Shown: piece after piece, positions 23,216 to 23,249 of the stretch
Layout: every line of letters starts with the position of its first letter
Numbering within the stretch: the first letter of the stretch is position 1
DNA from: an uncultured Prevotella sp.
Lineage (GTDB): Bacteria; Bacteroidota; Bacteroidia; Bacteroidales; Bacteroidaceae
Assembly: GCA_905373605.1 (NCBI GenBank)
Contig: CAJPTO010000021.1
Coordinates: 1-23,249 of the forward strand
Length of the DNA: 23,249 nt
Direction of reading: 5' to 3'
The notes under the pieces: model-generated
Seen by the model: only the letters and a program-made list of their open reading frames with translations
What the model was told of the DNA's origin: nothing
Database searches by the model: none
Position numbers and translations under genes: made by a program

Positions 23216-23249
23216 ACGAAGCCACGTGGTAGAAGCGGCCCTAAGTAAC

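Noticed and set aside
23220..23235. CCACGTGG as a parS site
   Set aside because: Only the 8-bp centre is palindromic; flanks do not fit the parS consensus.

Overview
The window looks like chromosomal DNA of a Bacteroidales bacterium, most likely of the Prevotellaceae. The lines of evidence are Bacteroidota-type promoters (two match TTTG-N19-TAnnTTTG exactly), a PorZ-like type IX secretion protein, a DUF4369 thioredoxin-like lipoprotein, a TonB-dependent receptor paired with a DUF4249 lipoprotein, and spacers full of short-period repeats. The genus is inference; no rRNA gene is present to settle it. I see no phage, plasmid, IS, tRNA or rRNA genes and no CRISPR array.

Layout. Bases 1-908 carry no gene but hold a dense cluster of DnaA boxes beside an A/T-rich tract, a strong candidate for the chromosomal origin (oriC) with no dnaA in view, followed by a 91-bp array of palindromic 22-bp units. 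Rightward from there, all on + except polA: a DUF4369/thioredoxin-like lipoprotein with no CxxC, an M16 zinc protease, rdgB, porZ, a DUF417/RclC-like membrane protein, polA (minus strand), a long-chain polyprenyl diphosphate synthase, an unrecognised lipoprotein, a TonB-dependent receptor with its DUF4249 partner, a large DUF2339 membrane protein, and an oxidative-stress group sodB-ahpC-ahpF. Nearly all genes read away from the putative origin, as expected for a leading strand.

How the genes fit together. SodB makes H2O2 from superoxide, AhpC reduces peroxide, and AhpF recharges AhpC with NADH; the DUF417 protein belongs to a family linked to reactive-chlorine resistance. PolA and RdgB serve DNA repair and nucleotide-pool cleaning. 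The polyprenyl synthase probably makes the menaquinone side chain. PorZ, the receptor/DUF4249 pair and the lipoproteins are envelope components.

The most unusual content is in the spacers. Two 91-bp arrays, 15.7 kb apart, are each built of four 22-bp units assembled from three interchangeable 7-nt arms around an NdeI-like core. Two CTAG arrays keep an exact 9-bp phase over 10 and 16 units and lie in opposite orientations. Two further 9-bp arrays are built on GTCNGAC. An 8-bp GGTGA-type repeat and a C-rich/G-rich hairpin element each recur about three times. Several leaders also contain hairpins that look regulatory.
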